NCBI RefSeq assembly: GCF_029227915.1
Contig: NC_079878.1
Location: forward strand, 17,982,001-18,046,000
Source of the DNA: Hydractinia symbiolongicarpus
Lineage: Eukaryota > Cnidaria > Hydrozoa > Anthoathecata > Hydractiniidae
Reading direction: 5' to 3'
Length of the DNA: 64,000 nt
Below are positions 9,480 to 22,243 of this stretch, piece after piece. The notes under the pieces are model-generated. The model ran no database searches. It had not been told where the DNA came from and saw only the letters and a program-made list of their open reading frames with translations. Numbering within the stretch: the stretch's first letter is position 1; each line of letters begins with the position of its first letter. The position numbers and the translations under genes were made by a program.

Positions 9480-12470
9480 CTCATCATGGACTACAACGCC
9501 TCAAGTCGTTTTCCATTCTGCAATGGCCATAGAACACCATCAACTGCATGCACGGCCTTCTAAATTTGTAGTACGGTCTTTTGCAGCCTAATAGGGCCTT
9601 ATACGTGAATGACGTGCTTCTACGAGCATAGACAGGTGGCCATAGCTCTAGTCCTTGCACTCTTAATGGACTATGACGCATCAAGTCGTTTTCCATTCCT
9701 CAATGGCCATAGAACACCATCAACTACATGCACAGTCTTCTAAATGCTGTAATACGGCTTTTTGCAGCCTAACAGGGATCTTACAAGTAAATCACGTGTT
9801 CCAGGAGCCTAGAGAGGTGAGGATCGGTCTGATCCTTCCCCTCTCAATGGACTACGACGCCTCAAGTCGTTTTCCATTCCACAATGGCCATAGAACACCG
9901 TCAAGTACGTGCACAGTCTTCCAAAAGGTTATAATATGGCCTTTTGCAGCCTAATAAGAGCCTAACACGTAAATAACGACCTTCCGGGAGCCCAGACTTG
10001 TTGCCATAGGTCTAGTCATTCCACTTATCATGGACTACAACGCCTCAAGTCGTTTTCCATTCTGCAATGGCCATAGAACACCATCAACTACATGCGCAGT
10101 CTTCTAAAGGCTGTAATACGGCTTTTTGCAGCCTAACAGGGACCTTACACGCAAATCACGTGCTTCAAGTAGCCTAGACCGGCGGGGATCAGTCTAGTCC
10201 TTTCACACTCTATGAACTACGACGCCTAAAATCGTTTTCTATTCCGCAATGGCCATAGAACACCGTCAAGTACGTGCCCAAACTTCTAAAGCTTATAATA
10301 CGGCCTTTTGCAGCCTAATAAGGGCCTTACACGTAATTGACGTTCTTCTACGAGCATAGACAGGTGGCCATAGGTCTAGTCCTTGCACTCTTAATGGACT
10401 ATGACGCATCAAGTCGTTTTCCATTCCTCAATGGCCATAGAACACCATCAACTACATGCGCAGTCTTCTAAATGCTGTAATACGGCTTTTTGCAGCCTAA
10501 CAGGGATCTTACACGTAAATCACGTGTTCCAGGAGCCTAGAGAGGTGAGGATCGGTCTGATCCTTCCCCTCTCAATGGACTACGACGCCTCAAGTCGTTT
10601 TCCATTCCACAATGGCCATAGAACACCGTCAAGTACGTGCATAGTCTTCCAAAAGGTTATAATATGGCCTTTTGCAGCCTAATAAGAGCCTAACACGTAA
10701 ATAACGACCTTCCCGGAGCCCAGACTTGTTGCCATAGGTCTAGTCATTCCACTCATCATGGACTACAACGCCTCAAGTCGTTTTCCATTCTGCAATGGCC
10801 ATAGAACACCATCAACTGCATGCACGGCCTTCTAAATTTGTAGTACGGTCTTTTGCAGCCTAATAGGGCCTTATACGTGAATGACGTGCTTCTACGAGCA
10901 TAGACAGGTGGCCATAGCTCTAGTCCTTGCACTCTTAATGGACTATGACGCATCAAGTCGTTTTCCATTCCTCAATGGCCATAGAACACCATCAACTACA
11001 TGCACAGTCTTCTAAATGCTGTAATACGGCTTTTTGCAGCCTAACAGGGATCTTACAAGTAAATCACGTGTTCCAGGAGCCTAGAGAGGTGAGGATCGGT
11101 CTGATCCTTCCCCTCTCAATGGACTACGACGCCTCAAGTCGTTTTCCATTCCACAATGGCCATAGAACACCGTCAAGTACGTGCACAGTCTTCCAAAAGG
11201 TTATAATATGGCCTTTTGCAGCCTAATAAGAGCCTAACACGTAAATAACGACCTTCCGGGAGCCCAGACTTGTTGCCATAGGTCTAGTCATTCCACTCAT
11301 CATGGACTACAACGCCTCAAGTCGTTTTCCATTCTGCAATGGCCATAGAACACCATCAACTACATGCGCAGTCTTCTAAAGGCTGTAATACGGCTTTTTG
11401 CAGCCTAATAAGGGCCTTACACGTAATTGACGTTCTTCTACGAGCATAGACAGGTGGCCATAGGTCTAGTCCTTTCACACTCTATGAACTACGACGCCTA
11501 AAATCGTTTTCTATTCCGCAATGGCCATAGAACACCGTCAAGTACGTGCCCAAACTTCTAAAGCTTATAATACGGCCTTTTGCAGCCTAATAAGGGCCTT
11601 ACACGTAATTGACGTTCTTCTACGAGCATAGACAGGTGGCCATAGGTCTAGTCCTTGCACTCTTAATGGACTATGACGCATCAAGTCGTTTTCCATTCCT
11701 CAATGGCCATAGAACACCATCAACTACATGCGCAGTCTTCTAAATGCTGTAATACGGCTTTTTGCAGCCTAACAGGGATCTTACACGTAAATCACGTGTT
11801 CCAGGAGCCTAGAGAGGTGAGGATCGGTCTGATCCTTCCCCTCTCAATGGACTACGACGCCTCAAGTCGTTTTCCATTCCACAATGGCCATAGAACACCG
11901 TCAAGTACGTGCATAGTCTTCCAAAAGGTTATAATATGGCCTTTTGCAGCCTAATAAGAGCCTAACACGTAAATAACGACCTTCCCGGAGCCCAGACTTG
12001 TTGCCATAGGTCTAGTCATTCCACTCATCATGGACTACAACGCCTCAAGTCGTTTTCCATTCTGCAATGGCCATAGAACACCATCAACTGCATGCACGGC
12101 CTTCTAAATTTGTAGTACGGTCTTTTGCAGCCTAATAGGGCCTTATACGTGAATGACGTGCTTCTACGAGCATAGACAGGTGGCCATAGCTCTAGTCCTT
12201 GCACTCTTAATGGACTATGACGCATCAAGTCGTTTTCCATTCCTCAATGGCCATAGAACACCATCAACTACATGCACAGTCTTCTAAATGCTGTAATACG
12301 GCTTTTTGCAGCCTAACAGGGATCTTACAAGTAAATCACGTGTTCCAGGAGCCTAGAGAGGTGAGGATCGGTCTGATCCTTCCCCTCTCAATGGACTACG
12401 ACGCCTCAAGTCGTTTTCCATTCCACAATGGCCATAGAACACCGTCAAGTACGTGCACAGTCTTCCAAAA
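9480..12470 (+). repeat. 7-monomer higher-order repeat, 1,272-bp period, about 2.4 copies
   Basis: Marker sequences recur at exactly 1,272 bp: copies begin near 9,480, 10,752 and 12,024, the last one partial. Seven monomers fit with a mean of 181.7 bp; class B copies with TTCTAAATTTGTAG and TAATAGGGCC are one base shorter at each site. Markers include GACTATGACGCATC, GGTCTGATCCTTCCCCTCTC and CATTCCACAATGG. Confidence 0.85.
11409..11462 (+). repeat. Conversion-like patch distinguishing otherwise matching units
   Basis: At this place the equivalent positions 10,137 and 16,135 carry the class C sequence CAGGGACCTTACACGC and CTTCAAGTAGCC. Here it is TAAGGGCCTTACACGTAATT with GACGTTCTTCTACGAGC. 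The sequence on both sides is unchanged and the total length is equal. The replacing text matches the next monomer downstream (near 11.59 kb) and the join near 6.67-6.74 kb. Confidence 0.8.
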
Positions 12471-13335
12471 GGTTATAATACGGCCTATTGCAGGCTAATA
12501 AGGGTCTTCCACGTAAATGACGTGCTTTTACGAGCATAAACAGGTGGCCACAGGTATAGTCCTTGCACTCTTAATGGACTACGACGCGTCAAGTCGTTTT
12601 CCATTCCTCAGTGGCCATAGAACACCATCAACTACATGCGCAGTCTTCTAAAGGCTGTATTACGGCTTATTGCAGCCTAATAGGGGCCTTACACGTAAAT
12701 CACGTGCTTCAAGTAGCCTAGACTGGTGCGGATCGGTCTAGTCCTTCAGCTCTCAATGAACTGCGTTGCCTCAAGTCATTTTCCATTCCGCAATGGCCAT
12801 AGAACACCGTCAAATACGTGAACATTCTTCTAAAGGTTATAATACGGTCCTTTGTATGCTAATAAGCGCCATACACGTGAATGACGTGCTTCTACGAGCA
12901 TAGACCTGTGAGGATCGGTTTAGTCTTTCCACTCTCAATGGACTACGACGACTCAAGTGGTTCTCCAATCCGCATTGGCCATAGAACACCGTGAAGTTCG
13001 TCATTAGTCTTCTAAATGTTGTGATATGGCATTTTGCAGCCCAGTAACGGCCATACACGTTAGTCACGTGCTTCCACGACCATAGACCGGTGGGGATTGC
13101 TCTAGTCCTCCCACTGTCAATGGACTACGACGCCTCAAGTCGTTTTCCATTTCGCAATAGCCATAGAACACCATCAAGTACGTGCCCAGTCTTCTAAAGA
13201 TTATAATACGGCCTTCTGCAGCCTAATAAGGGCTTAACACGTAAATCACGACCTTCCCGGAGCCCAGACTTGTTGCCATAGGTCTAGTCATTCCACTCAT
13301 CATAGACTACAACGCCTCAAGTCGTTTTCCATTCT
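12426..13335 (+). repeat. Pentamer 4, F-G-E-D-I
   Basis: Exactly 910 bp and near-identical to pentamer 3. The first member is a hybrid: it is class A (TTCCAAAAGGTTATAATACG) up to about 12,480 and class F afterwards, placing the duplication breakpoint inside this monomer. Confidence 0.85.
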
Positions 13336-16300
13336 GCCATTTCCATAGAACACCATCAACTACATGCGCAGTCTTCTAAAGGCTGTAATACGGCTTTTTG
13401 CAGCCTAACAGGGACCTTACACGTAAACCACGTGCTTCAAGTAGCCTAGACCGGCGGGGATCAGTCTAGTCCTTTCACACTCTATGAACTACGACGCCTA
13501 AAATCGTTTTCTATTCCGCAATGGCCATAGAACACCGTCAAGTACGTGCCCAAACTTCTAAAGCTCATAATACGGCCCTTTGCAGCCTAATAAGGGCCTT
13601 ACACGTAAATGACGTTCTTCTACGAGCATAGACAGGTGGCCATAGGTCTAGTCCTTGCACTCTCAATGGAATACGACGCCTCAAGTCGTTTTCCATTCTG
13701 CAATGGCCATAGAGCACCATCAACTACATGCACAGACTTCCAAAGGTGTGATACGGATTTTTGCAGTCTAATAGGGGCCTTATACGTGAATGACGTGCTT
13801 CTACGAGCATAGACCGGTGAGGATCGGTTCAGTCTTTCCACTCTCAATGGACTGCGACGTCTCAAGTCGTTTTCCATTCCGCAATGGCCATAGAACACCG
13901 TCAAGTACGTGCACAGTCTTCCAAAAGGTTCTAATACGGCCTTTTGCAGCCTAATAAAGGCCTTACACGTAAATGACGTGCTTCTACGAGCATAGACTGG
14001 TGGCCATAGGTCTAGTCCTTGCACTCATCATGGACTTCGACGCCTCAAGTCGTTTTCTATTCCGCAATGGCCATAGAACACCGTCAAGTACGTGCCCAAA
14101 CTTCTAAAGCTTATAATACGGCCTTTTGCAGCCTAATAAGGGCCTTACACGTAATTGACGTTCTTCTACGAGCATAGACAGGTGGCCATAGGTCTAGTCC
14201 TTCCACTCATCATGGACTACAACGCCTCAAGTCGTTTTCCATTCTGCAATGGCCATAGAACACCATCAACTGCATGCACGGCCTTCTAAATTTGTAGTAC
14301 GGTCTTTTGCAGCCTAATAGGGCCTTATACGTGAATGACGTGCTTCTACGAGCATAGACAGGTGGCCATAGCTCTAGTCCTTGCACTCTTAATGGACTAT
14401 GACGCATCAAGTCGTTTTCCATTCCTCAATGGCCATAGAACACCATCAACTACATGCACAGTCTTCTAAATGCTGTAATACGGCTTTTTGCAGCCTAACA
14501 GGGATCTTACAAGTAAATCACGTGTTCCAGGAGCCTAGAGAGGTGAGGATCGGTCTGATCCTTCCCCTCTCAATGGACTACGACGCCTCAAGTCGTTTTC
14601 CATTCCACAATGGCCATAGAACACCGTCAAGTACGTGCACAGTCTTCCAAAAGGTTATAATATGGCCTTTTGCAGCCTAATAAGAGCCTAACACGTAAAT
14701 AACGACCTTCCGGGAGCCCAGACTTGTTGCCATAGGTCTAGTCATTCCACTTATCATGGACTACAACGCCTCAAGTCGTTTTCCATTCTGCAATGGCCAT
14801 AGAACACCATCAACTACATGCGCAGTCTTCTAAAGGCTGTAATACGGCTTTTTGCAGCCTAACAGGGACCTTACACGCAAATCACGTGCTTCAAGTAGCC
14901 TAGACCGGCGGGGATCAGTCTAGTCCTTTCACACTCTATGAACTACGACGCCTAAAATCGTTTTCTATTCCGCAATGGCCATAGAACACCGTCAAGTACG
15001 TGCCCAAACTTCTAAAGCTTATAATACGGCCTTTTGCAGCCTAATAAGGGCCTTACACGTAATTGACGTTCTTCTACGAGCATAGACAGGTGGCCATAGG
15101 TCTAGTCCTTGCACTCTTAATGGACTATGACGCATCAAGTCGTTTTCCATTCCTCAATGGCCATAGAACACCATCAACTACATGCGCAGTCTTCTAAATG
15201 CTGTAATACGGCTTTTTGCAGCCTAACAGGGATCTTACACGTAAATCACGTGTTCCAGGAGCCTAGAGAGGTGAGGATCGGTCTGATCCTTCCCCTCTCA
15301 ATGGACTACGACGCCTCAAGTCGTTTTCCATTCCACAATGGCCATAGAACACCGTCAAGTACGTGCATAGTCTTCCAAAAGGTTATAATATGGCCTTTTG
15401 CAGCCTAATAAGAGCCTAACACGTAAATAACGACCTTCCCGGAGCCCAGACTTGTTGCCATAGGTCTAGTCATTCCACTCATCATGGACTACAACGCCTC
15501 AAGTCGTTTTCCATTCTGCAATGGCCATAGAACACCATCAACTGCATGCACGGCCTTCTAAATTTGTAGTACGGTCTTTTGCAGCCTAATAGGGCCTTAT
15601 ACGTGAATGACGTGCTTCTACGAGCATAGACAGGTGGCCATAGCTCTAGTCCTTGCACTCTTAATGGACTATGACGCATCAAGTCGTTTTCCATTCCTCA
15701 ATGGCCATAGAACACCATCAACTACATGCACAGTCTTCTAAATGCTGTAATACGGCTTTTTGCAGCCTAACAGGGATCTTACAAGTAAATCACGTGTTCC
15801 AGGAGCCTAGAGAGGTGAGGATCGGTCTGATCCTTCCCCTCTCAATGGACTACGACGCCTCAAGTCGTTTTCCATTCCACAATGGCCATAGAACACCGTC
15901 AAGTACGTGCACAGTCTTCCAAAAGGTTATAATATGGCCTTTTGCAGCCTAATAAGAGCCTAACACGTAAATAACGACCTTCCGGGAGCCCAGACTTGTT
16001 GCCATAGGTCTAGTCATTCCACTCATCATGGACTACAACGCCTCAAGTCGTTTTCCATTCTGCAATGGCCATAGAACACCATCAACTACATGCGCAGTCT
16101 TCTAAAGGCTGTAATACGGCTTTTTGCAGCCTAACAGGGACCTTACACGCAAATCACGTGCTTCAAGTAGCCTAGACCGGCGGGGATCAGTCTAGTCCTT
16201 TCACACTCTATGAACTACGACGCCTAAAATCGTTTTCTATTCCGCAATGGCCATAGAACACCGTCAAGTACGTGCCCAAACTTCTAAAGCTTATAATACG

Positions 16301-17205
16301 GCCTTTTGCAGCCTAATAAGGGCCTTACACGTAATTGACGTTCTTCTACGAGCATAGACAGGTGGCCATAGGTCTAGTCCTTGCACTCTTAATGGACTAT
16401 GACGCATCAAGTCGTTTTCCATTCCTCAATGGCCATAGAACACCATCAACTACATGCGCAGTCTTCTAAATGCTGTAATACGGCTTTTTGCAGCCTAACA
16501 GGGATCTTACACGTAAATCACGTGTTCCAGGAGCCTAGAGAGGTGAGGATCGGTCTGATCCTTCCCCTCTCAATGGACTACGACGCCTCAAGTCGTTTTC
16601 CATTCCACAATGGCCATAGAACACCGTCAAGTACGTGCATAGTCTTCCAAAAGGTTATAATATGGCCTTTTGCAGCCTAATAAGAGCCTAACACGTAAAT
16701 AACGACCTTCCCGGAGCCCAGACTTGTTGCCATAGGTCTAGTCATTCCACTCATCATGGACTACAACGCCTCAAGTCGTTTTCCATTCTGCAATGGCCAT
16801 AGAACACCATCAACTGCATGCACGGCCTTCTAAATTTGTAGTACGGTCTTTTGCAGCCTAATAGGGCCTTATACGTGAATGACGTGCTTCTACGAGCATA
16901 GACAGGTGGCCATAGCTCTAGTCCTTGCACTCTTAATGGACTATGACGCATCAAGTCGTTTTCCATTCCTCAATGGCCATAGAACACCATCAACTACATG
17001 CACAGTCTTCTAAATGCTGTAATACGGCTTTTTGCAGCCTAACAGGGATCTTACAAGTAAATCACGTGTTCCAGGAGCCTAGAGAGGTGAGGATCGGTCT
17101 GATCCTTCCCCTCTCAATGGACTACGACGCCTCAAGTCGTTTTCCATTCCACAATGGCCATAGAACACCGTCAAGTACGTGCACAGTCTTCCAAAAGGTT
17201 ATAAT
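12480..17205 (+). repeat. Higher-order unit, 4,726 bp (26 monomers), copy 2
   Basis: Near-identical direct copy of the preceding block. The left breakpoint lies within an A/F hybrid monomer near 12,480. Past its right end the nested 7-monomer repeat runs on to about 17.4 kb and is followed by a class B/A stretch that matches the 6.2-6.6 kb region. Confidence 0.85.
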
Positions 17206-17420
17206 ATGGCCTTTTGCAGCCTAATAAGAGCCTAACACGTAAATAACGACCTTCCGGGAGCCCAGACTTGTTGCCATAGGTCTAGTCATTCCACTCATCA
17301 TGGACTACAACGCCTCAAGTCGTTTTCCATTCTGCAATGGCCATAGAACACCATCAACTACATGCGCAGTCTTCTAAAGGCTGTAATACGGCTTTTTGCA
17401 GCCTAACAGGGACTTTACAC
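14206..17420 (+). repeat. 7-monomer higher-order repeat, 1,272-bp period, about 2.5 copies
   Basis: Same seven-monomer unit, with copies starting near 14,206, 15,478 and 16,750. The array is the counterpart of the one at 9.48-12.47 kb, 4,726 bp upstream, and runs slightly further before changing to the unit at 17.6 kb. Confidence 0.85.
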
Positions 17421-17640
17421 GTAAATCACGTGCTTCAAGTAGCCTAGACCGGCGGGGATCAGTCTAGTCCTTTCACACTCTATGAACTACGACGCCTAAA
17501 ATCGTTTTCTATTCCGCAATGGCCATAGAACACCGTCAAGTACGTGCCCAAACTTCTAAAGCTTATAATACGGCCTTTTGCAGCCTAATAAGGGCCTTAC
17601 ACGTAAATGACGTTCTTCTACGAGCATAGACAGGTGGCCA

Positions 17641-18325
17641 TAGGTCTAGTCCTTGCACTCTCAATGGAATACGACGCCTCAAGTCGTTTTCCAATCTGCA
17701 ATGGCCATAGAGCACCATCAACTACATGCACAGACTTCCAAAGGTGTAATACGGCTTTTTGCAGTCTAATAGGGGCCTTATACGTGAATGACGTGCTTCT
17801 ACGAGCATAGACCGGTGAGGATCGGTTCAGTCTTTCCACTCTCAATGGACTGCGACGTCTCAAGTCGTTTTCCATTCCGCAATGGCCATAGAACACCGTC
17901 AAGTACGTGCACAGTCTTCCAAAAGGTTCTAATACGGCCTTTTGCAGCCTAATAAAGGCCTTACACGTAAATGACGTGCTTCTACGAGCATAGACTGGTG
18001 GCCATAGGTCTAGTCCTTGCACTCATCATGGACTACGACGCCTCAAGTCGTTTTCTATTCCGCAATGGCCATAGAACACCGTCAAGTACGTGCACAATCT
18101 TCTAAAGGTTATAATACGGCCTTTTGCAGCGTAATAAGAGCCTAACACGTAAATGACGTGCTTCTACGAGCATAGACAGGTGGCCACAGGTATAGTCCTT
18201 GCACTCTTAATGGACTACGACGCGTCAAATCGTTTTCCATTCCTCAGTGGCCATAGAACACCATCAACTACAAGCGCAGTCTTCTAAAGGCTGTATTACG
18301 GCTTATTGCAGCCTAATAGGGGCCT
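17641..18325 (+). repeat. Segment duplicated at 24,751-25,435 (offset 7,110 bp)
   Basis: Shared rare variants are CCAATCTGCAATGG, GCAGCGTAATAAGAG and CTACAAGCGCAGTC, all at an offset of 7,110 bp. The distant copy is bounded on the left by a class I-like end near 24,750 and on the right by a class B TAGGTGCC join near 25,430, so it looks inserted by recombination in register. Confidence 0.75.
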
Positions 18326-18971
18326 TACACGTAAATCACGTGCTTCAAGTAGCCTAGACTGGTGCGGATCGGTCTAGTCCTTCAGCTCTCAATGAACTGC
18401 GTTGCCTCAAGTCATTTTCCATTCCGCAATGGCCATAGCACACCTTCAAATACGTGAACATTCTTCTAAAGGTTATAATACGGTCCTTTGTATGCTAATA
18501 AGCGCCTTACACGTGAATGACGTGCTTCTACGAGCATAGACCTGTGAGGATCGGTTTAGTCTTTCCACTCTCAATGGACTACGACGACTCAAGTGGTTTT
18601 CCAATTCGCATTGGCCATAGAACACCGTGAAGTTCGTCATTAGTCTTCTAAATGTTGTGATATGGCATTTTGCAGCCCAGTAACGGCCACACACGTTAGT
18701 CACGTGCTTCCACGACCATAGACCGGTGGGGATTGCTCTAGTCCTCCCACTGTCAATGGACTACGACGCCTCAAGTCGTTTTCCATTCCGCAATAGCCAT
18801 AGAACACCATCAAGTACGTGCCCAGTCTTCTAAAGATTATAATACGGCCTTCTGCAGCCTAATAAGGGCTTAACACGTAAATCACGACCTTCCCGGAGCC
18901 CAGACTTGTTGCCAAAGGTCTAGTCATTCCACTCATCATAGACTACAACGCCTCAAGTCGTTTTCCATTCT
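18062..18971 (+). repeat. Pentamer 5, F-G-E-D-I with a modified first member
   Basis: Exactly 910 bp. The first member is class F only in part: it has CAATCTTCTAAAGGTTATAA and GCAGCGTAATAAGAGCC, then the F-type CAGGTATAGTCC end. The G member has CTACAAGCGCAG. Both oddities recur at 25.2-25.4 kb. The D member has CCAATTCGCATTGG, shared with pentamers 6 and 8. Confidence 0.8.
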
Positions 18972-19327
18972 GCCATTTCCATAGAACACCATCAACTACA
19001 TGCGCAGTCTTCTAAAGGCTGTAATACGGCTTTTTGCAGCCTAACAGGGACCTTACACGTAAATCACGTGCTTCAAGTAGCCTAGACCGGCGGGGATCAG
19101 TCTAGTCCTTTCACACTCTATGAACTACGACGCCTCAAATCGTTTTTCATTCTGCAATGGCCATAGAGCACCATCAACTGCATGCACGGCCTTCTAAAAT
19201 TTGTAGTACGGTCTTTTGCAGCCTAATAGGTGCCTTATTGCGAATTACGTGCTCCTACGAGCATAGACCGGTGAGGATCGGTTCAGTCTTTCCACTCTCA
19301 ATGGACTACGACGTCTCAAGTGGTTTT
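18178..19327 (+). repeat. Segment duplicated at 19,815-20,964 (offset 1,637 bp, 9 monomers)
   Basis: The match covers most of pentamer 5, the following class C monomer and the short class B variant with CCTTATTGCGAATTACG. Differences include CAAGCGCAG versus CATGCGCAG and GTGCTCCTACG versus GTGCTTCTACG. Confidence 0.75.
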
Positions 19328-21970
19328 CCATTCCGTAATGGCCATGGAACACCGTCAAGTACGTGCACAATCTTCTAAAGGATATAATACGGCCTATTGC
19401 AGGCTAATAAGGGTCTTCCACGTAAATGACGTGCTTCTACGAGCTTAGACAGGTGGCCACAGGTATAGTCCTTGCACTCTTAATGGATTACGACGCGTCA
19501 AGTCGTTTTCCATTCCTCAGTGGCCATAGAACACCATCAACTACATGCGCAGTCTTCTAAAGGCTGTATTACGGCTTATTGCAGCCTAATAGGGTCCTTA
19601 TACGTAAATTACGTGCTTCTACGAGTATAGACCGGTGAGGATTGGTTCAGTCTTTCCACTCTCAATGGACTACGACGTCTCAAGTGGTTTTCCATTCCGC
19701 AATGGCCATGGAACACCGTCGAGTACGTGCACAATCTTCTAAAGGATATAATAGGGCCTATTGCAGGCTAATAAGGGTCTTCCACGCAAATGACGTGCTT
19801 TTACGAGCATAAACAGGTGGCCACAGGTATAGTCCTTGCACTCTTAATGGACTACGACGCGTCAAGTCGTTTTCCATTCCTCAGTGGCCATAGAACACCA
19901 TCAACTACATGCGCAGTCTTCTAAAGGCTGTATTACGGCTTATTGCAGCCTAATAGGGGCCTTACACGTAAATCACGTGCTTCAAGTAGCCTAGACTGGT
20001 GCGGATCGGTCTAGTCCTTCAGCTCTCAATGAACTGCGTTGCCTCAAGTCATTTTCCATTCCGCAATGGCCATAGCACACCTTCAAATACGTGAACATTC
20101 TTCTAAAGGTTATAATACGGTCCTTTGTATGCTAATAAGCGCCTTACACGTGAATGACGTGCTTCTACGAGCATAGACCTGTGAGGATCGGTTTAGTCTT
20201 TCCACTCTCAATGGACTACGACGACTCAAGTGGTTTTCCAATTCGCATTGGCCATAGAACACCGTGAAGTTCGTCATTAGTCTTCTAAATGTTGTGATAT
20301 GGCATTTTGCAGCCCAGTAACGGCCACACACGTTAGTCACGTGCTTCCACGACCATAGACCGGTGGGGATTGCTCTAGTCCTCCCACTGTCAATGGACTA
20401 CGACGCCTCAAGTCGTTTTCCATTCCGCAATAGCCATAGAACACCATCAAGTACGTGCCCAGTCTTCTAAAGATTATAATACGGCCTTCTGCAGCCTAAT
20501 AAGGGCTTAACACGTAAATCACGACCTTCCCGGAGCCCAGACTTGTTGCCATAGGTCTAGTCATTCCACTCATCATAGACTACAACGCCTCAAGTCGTTT
20601 TCCATTCTGCCATTTCCATAGAACACCATCAACTACATGCGCAGTCTTCTAAAGGCTGTAATACGGCTTTTTGCAGCCTAACAGGGACCTTACACGTAAA
20701 TCACGTGCTTCAAGTAGCCTAGACCGGCGGGGATCAGTCTAGTCCTTTCACACTCTATGAACTACGACGCCTCAAATCGTTTTTCATTCTGCAATGGCCA
20801 TAGAGCACCATCAACTGCATGCACGGCCTTCTAAAATTTGTAGTACGGTCTTTTGCAGCCTAATAGGTGCCTTATTGCGAATTACGTGCTTCTACGAGCA
20901 TAGACCGGTGAGGATCGGTTCAGTCTTTCCACTCTCAATGGACTACGACGTCTCAAGTGGTTTTCTATTCCGCAATTGCCATAGAACACCGTCAAGTACG
21001 TGCACAGTCTTCCAAAAGTTATAACACGGCCTTTCGCAGCCTAATAAAGGCCTTACACGTAAATGACGTGCTTCTACCAGCATAGACAGGTGGCCATAGG
21101 TCTAGTCCTTGCACTCTTAATGGACTACGACGCATCAAGTCGTTTTCCAGTCCTCAATAGCCATAGAACACCGTCAAGTACGTGCACAGTCTTCCAAAAC
21201 GTTATAAAACGGCCTTTGGCTGTCGAATAAAGGCCTTACACGTAAATGACGTGCTTCTAAGAGCATAGACCGGCGGGGATCAGTCTAGTCCTCTCACACT
21301 CTATGAACTACGACGCCTCAAATCGTTTTCTATTCCGCAATGGCCATAGAACACCGTCAAGTACGTGCACAAACTTCTAAAGGTTATAATACGGCCTTTT
21401 GCAGCCGAATAAGAGCCTAACACGTAAGTCACGACCTTCCCGGAGCCCAGACTTGTTGCCATAGGTCTAGTCCTTCCACTCATCATGGACTACGACGCCT
21501 CAAGTCGTTTTTCATTCTGCAATGGCCGTAGAACACCATCAACTGCATGCACGGCCTTCTAAAATTTGTAGTACGGTTTTTTGCAGCCTAATAGGGGCCT
21601 TATACGTGAATGACGCGCTTCTACGAGCATAGACAGGTGGCAGAAGGTCTAGTCCTTCCACTCATCATGGACTACGACGCCTCAAGTCGGTTTCCATTCC
21701 GCAATGGCCATAGAACACCGTCAAGTACGTGCACAGTCTTCCAAAAGGTTATAACACGGCCTTTTGCAGCCTAATAAAGGCCTTACAAGTAAATGACGTG
21801 CTTCTACCAGCATAGACAGGTGGCCATAGGTCTAGTCCTTGCACTCTTAATGGACTACGACGTCTCAAGTGGTTTTCCAATCCGCAATGGCCATAAAAAA
21901 CCGTCAAGTACGTGCACAGTCTTCCAAAAGGTTATAATACTGTCTTATGCAGCCTAATAGGGGCCTTATA
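19220..21970 (+). repeat. 2.75-kb segment duplicated at ~29,791-32,541 (offset 10,571 bp)
   Basis: Shared rare variants at this offset are GAGCTTAGACAGG (19,441 and 30,012) and GAGGATTGGTTCAG. The offset becomes 10,572 after a one-base difference in CCAAAAGTTAT. The copies part company near 21,970, where this one has CATGAGTTACG and the other CGTGAATGACGCG. Confidence 0.75.
19699..20608 (+). repeat. Pentamer 6, F-G-E-D-I
   Basis: Exactly 910 bp. The first member has GTCGAGTACG and AATAGGGCC changes and CCACGCAAATG. It corresponds to pentamer 5 at an offset of 1,637 bp (9 monomers) and to pentamer 10 at 10,571 bp. Confidence 0.85.
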
Positions 21971-22243
21971 CATGAGTTACGTGCTTCTACGAGCATAAAT
22001 CGGTGAGGATCGGTTCAGTCTTTCCACTCTCAATGGACTACGACGTCTCAAGTAGTTTTCCAATCCGCAATGGCCATAAAAAACCGTCAAGTACGTGCAC
22101 AGTCTTCCAAAAGGTTATAATACGGCCTTTTGCAGCCTAATAAAGGCCTTACACGTAAATGACATACATCTACGAGCATAGACCGGCGGGGATCAGTCTA
22201 ATCCTTTAACACTCTATGAACTACGACGCCTCAAATCGTTTTC
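20965..22243 (+). repeat. 7-monomer unit (1,279 bp), repeated at 22,244-23,185 and in part at 24.25-24.75 kb
   Basis: The unit starts with the rare anchor GCAATTGCC and contains AACGTTATAAAACGG with TTTGGCTGTCGAATAAAGG, a TTGCAGCCGAATAAGAGCC monomer, a class B with TACGGTTTTTTGC, and class H copies. The second copy diverges at about 23,186, where the dimer expansion starts; the third copy is offset by 2,010 bp from the second. Confidence 0.8.
21884..22066 (+). repeat. Representative class H monomer (183 bp)
   Basis: Class H resembles class A but has CATAAAAAACCGTCAAG in place of CATAGAACACCGTCAAG, and often TACTGTCTTATGCAGCC and AGATCGGTGAGG. It is absent before 21.8 kb and from about 50 to 54.6 kb, and is common at 21.8-24.1, 32.4-33.6, 36.8-49.9 and 54.7-62.5 kb. 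It therefore marks a regional subfamily. Confidence 0.85.

Larger units (their letters stand above)
7754..12479 (+). repeat. Higher-order unit, 4,726 bp (26 monomers), copy 1
   Basis: The block is repeated directly downstream at an offset of 4,726 bp throughout. It holds most of pentamer 3, a stretch of class A, B and C monomers, and a nested 7-monomer repeat. Even rare variants are shared, for example CCACTTATCATGG near 10.02 and 14.75 kb. The clearest difference I found is the patch at 11,409-11,462. Confidence 0.85.
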
